The notes under the pieces were generated by a model, which saw only the letters and a list, made by a program, of their open reading frames with translations, did no database searches and was not told where the DNA came from. The translations under genes were made by a program, and so were the position numbers. DNA of 13,746 nt, from contig JAADBR010000118.1 in assembly GCA_009995705.1 (NCBI GenBank), positions 1 through 13,746 of the forward strand. Reading direction: 5' to 3'. The stretch's first letter is position 1, and every line of letters begins with the position of its first letter. The stretch is from Microcystis aeruginosa W13-11. Lineage in GTDB: Bacteria; Cyanobacteriota; Cyanobacteriia; Cyanobacteriales; Microcystaceae. Positions 12,337 to 13,746 of this stretch are shown in pieces.

Positions 12337-13206
12337 TTAGGAAGATGAGAGTCCCAAAGCCGCAAGCGTGGCAGGTCCAACGATGCCATCAACAGGTTGC
12401 AATTGTTTCTGTTGTTGAAACGCTTTAACTGCTTCTTCTGTCTTTGGACCAAAGAAACCATCAACTGTTGACTGGAAACCATTGCGGACTAATGCTTGCT
12501 GAACTTGGCGCACGTCATCTCCTTCCAGAAGTGGGCGCGTGAGTTGCAATAAGCGATCTCCTAGTTCAACGCTACCCCCACTACCAATCGGTGTGTCCAG
12601 AGTCGGACCATTAGCAAAGCCATTAGCAGGAGATTTACCGAGACGAGCGGCGGTATTTGGCCCCCACTGGCCATCCTCTGCAATCCTGTCATTGGGATTG
12701 TTTTGATTCCACAGTTGCTGGAACGCCAGGATAGCAGTTGAGCGGATGTCACGAATCCCACCACCTTTAAAGTCAAAATGAACCGGATCTGATGGACCTA
12801 GCCACTTCCAACCCTGAGCTTCTAGGAAAGGTCGCCAGCCTGCATTATCTTCAATATCGAGAGCTAATCCACTTTGATGGTTGCTCTTTCCTGGCTCAGC
12901 AGCGATAGTAATGCCACATCGATCCGCCTGAGCCTGTTGGAAAAGAATCAGTTGTTGGGCAATAGTGCGATAAGCGGAGTTGACAATCAGAGTCTGGCCT
13001 CGATTGGCAACTGCCCGATCTAGGGCGCGTTTAGCTGCTGGTTGCAATAATGGCCAAACTGCTTGTCCAAGCCTGATCTTGGGCGAAGAAAAATCAACTA
13101 AAGCACCTGAGACAAGTCGATTCATTTGAGCAATGAGTTGCCGATCTAGTCCCCTAACCACTGTCGTGGAACAGCTTGTAGTCCCAGCTTGCGTTACTGT
13201 CACCAT
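12337..13206 (-). CDS. M15-family (VanY-like) peptidase with peptidoglycan-binding domains
   Basis: 289 aa. Residues about 50-147 are an M15 D-Ala-D-Ala carboxypeptidase/endolysin domain: VNSAYRTIAQQ (75-85), SNHQSGLALDIED (108-120) with zinc ligands H110 and D117, and SDPVHFDF (139-146) with likely catalytic D140 and third zinc ligand H143. Residues about 152-197 (AFQQLWNQNNPNDRI, EDGQWGPNTAARL, SPANGF) form a PGBD-like module. Residues 227-286 are a PG_binding_1 domain (DDVRQVQQALVRNGF, VDGFFGPKTEEAVKAFQ, DGIVGPATLAAL). It would cut peptide bonds in peptidoglycan. As with its neighbour, no signal peptide is present. The ATG at 13206 is preceded by AAAGGA. It is the first gene of the cassette and is divergent from psbD. 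Confidence 0.9.
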   Translation of the reverse strand: MVTVTQAGTTSCSTTVVRGLDRQLIAQMNRLVSGALVDFSSPKIRLGQAVWPLLQPAAKRALDRAVANRGQTLIVNSAYRTIAQQLILFQQAQADRCGITIAAEPGKSNHQSGLALDIEDNAGWRPFLEAQGWKWLGPSDPVHFDFKGGGIRDIRSTAILAFQQLWNQNNPNDRIAEDGQWGPNTAARLGKSPANGFANGPTLDTPIGSGGSVELGDRLLQLTRPLLEGDDVRQVQQALVRNGFQSTVDGFFGPKTEEAVKAFQQQKQLQPVDGIVGPATLAALGLSSS

Positions 13207-13635
13207 AAATTTCTTCCTTTTTGTTTCTAGTGAACTCTTTCAGCGTTTAGCTTAAAAGGTGGTTCTCCGATTCTACCTATCCCACTGCCATCGGTCTAAA
13301 ACCCCTTAATAAGACTTAATACCGCACTGTGCGGTTTAATCACCTCAATTTGGGGATAATTACCGCACAGAGGGGTTTAGCATTTCGTTCAAGTGGATTT
13401 TGCCGCATTTACCAATGACAACAGCTTTGAGGGCGCAGCAAGTGGTCTCCCGAAAAAATTTTAGATTTTTTTAAGATCAACAGAAAAAATATTGGTCATT
13501 TTTTCCAATATAGTGTAAGTTAAGAAAAGTAAAGATTTCTCACAATTCTTCAACACATCTGCTCGCCTGCTCGGATAGATGGAGAAGAGAGCGCGGAATC
13601 TTAGCAATAATATACATTTTTCGGAGAAAACCCCC
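13207..13635. other. Divergent regulatory spacer upstream of psbD
   Basis: No gene is seen. The spacer holds the repeated dyad, an A/T-rich hairpin ATATTGG/CCAATAT (13489-13495 with 13505-13511) overlapping a -10-like TATAGT (13509-13514), and a leader of about 110 nt if that box is used. There is no matching -35. psbD transcription is known to respond to light in cyanobacteria, but nothing here identifies the regulator. Confidence 0.4.
13321..13379. promoter_or_regulatory. Repeated dyad between the M15 gene and psbD (operator-like)
   Basis: ACCGCACTGTGCGGT (13321-13335) is a perfect palindrome around one central base and is followed by TTTA. A second copy 41 bp downstream, ACCGCACAGAGGGGTTTA (13362-13379), keeps both ends but not the inner symmetry. 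A nearby ACCCCTTAAT (about 13301) is partly inverted to AGGGGTTTA. The layout suits a paired binding site in the divergent regulatory region; the GC stem plus TTTAAT could also act as a short terminator. Confidence 0.4.
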
Positions 13636-13746
13636 ATGACCATTGCTGTCGGACGCGCCCCAGAAAGAGGGCTGTTTGATGCTCTCGATGACTGGCTCAA
13701 AAGAGACCGTTTCGTCTTCGTCGGTTGGTCTGGTTTACTACTCTTC
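13636..13746 (+). CDS. psbD: Photosystem II D2 protein, N-terminal part (runs off the window)
   Basis: The first 37 codons are present, starting [12 protein letters not shown] and continuing [21 protein letters not shown]. This is the highly conserved N-terminus of D2, which with D1 forms the photosystem II reaction-centre core in the thylakoid membrane and binds the special-pair chlorophylls, pheophytin and QA. A ribosome-binding GGAG at 13623-13626 sits nine bases before the ATG at 13636. The window ends inside the segment leading to the first transmembrane helix. psbC usually follows and overlaps psbD in cyanobacteria but lies outside the window. Confidence 0.97.
   Translation, partial: MTIAVGRAPERGLFDALDDWLKRDRFVFVGWSGLLLF

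Noticed and set aside
12270..12776. Minus-strand ORFs overlapping the M15 gene in other frames
   Set aside because: The M15/PGBD reading frame has full domain support; the others do not.
13381..13452. Plus-strand frame reading VDFAAFTNDNSFEGAASG in the psbD leader
   Set aside because: It has only a GTG start, no Shine-Dalgarno and 23 codons; a leader peptide cannot be supported.
13461..13700. 79-codon minus-strand ORF over the psbD start
   Set aside because: It is antisense to the conserved D2 N-terminus and has no family features.

Overview
The window is cyanobacterial chromosomal DNA. It ends in the first 37 codons of psbD (photosystem II D2). It carries eight copies of the cyanobacterial HIP1 octamer GCGATCGC (starting at 5081, 5754, 7946, 9049, 9499, 9805, 9922 and 11593) and a UPF0367 gene, a family known from cyanobacteria. 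The heavy load of small dispersed repeats and toxin-antitoxin remnants suggests a repeat-rich unicellular genus such as Microcystis. The genus is an inference; the phylum is well supported.

Layout. 1-3855 is an accessory region. It holds a truncated RelE/ParE-type toxin (+), then a minus-strand cluster of an AbrB-like antitoxin, a PIN toxin and a large AAA ATPase with a C-terminal PD-(D/E)XK nuclease domain. A divergent Uma2-type nuclease gene follows, then a gene fragment, a MITE-like element and a nested hairpin. 3856-9163 is mostly housekeeping: a GT4 glycosyltransferase behind aroC (minus), sfsA (plus), a NYN-domain (YacP-type) RNase behind an ECF-type ABC ATPase (minus), and the small UPF0367 protein (minus). 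9164-10098 is repeat-rich and holds an orphan YefM/Phd antitoxin lying between two copies of a ~63-bp element.

10099-13206 is the most distinctive part: a minus-strand peptidoglycan cassette. In transcription order it encodes an M15 peptidase with peptidoglycan-binding domains, a peptidoglycan-binding/goose-type-lysozyme-like protein, a frameshifted remnant of an Amidase_2/PGRP-type amidase, and a membrane protein. That last protein has a signal peptide, a Pro/Thr/Ser repeat linker and an internally duplicated two-helix module. Neither intact hydrolase has a signal peptide, as in phage endolysins or effectors delivered by another route. The cassette is divergent from psbD across a 429-bp spacer with repeated dyad sequences.

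How the genes work together: aroC and the glycosyltransferase lie 13 bp apart, and the ABC ATPase and NYN gene are also close, so each pair is probably co-transcribed without an obvious shared function. The three peptidoglycan genes plus the amidase remnant would cut peptide, glycan and amide bonds of the same polymer. The antitoxin and PIN toxin overlap by 4 bp and are a normal type II pair, and the ATPase-nuclease follows 35 bp later. Many spacers are filled with a palindromic repeat family built on ATCAGTTATCAGT/ACTGATAACTGAT.
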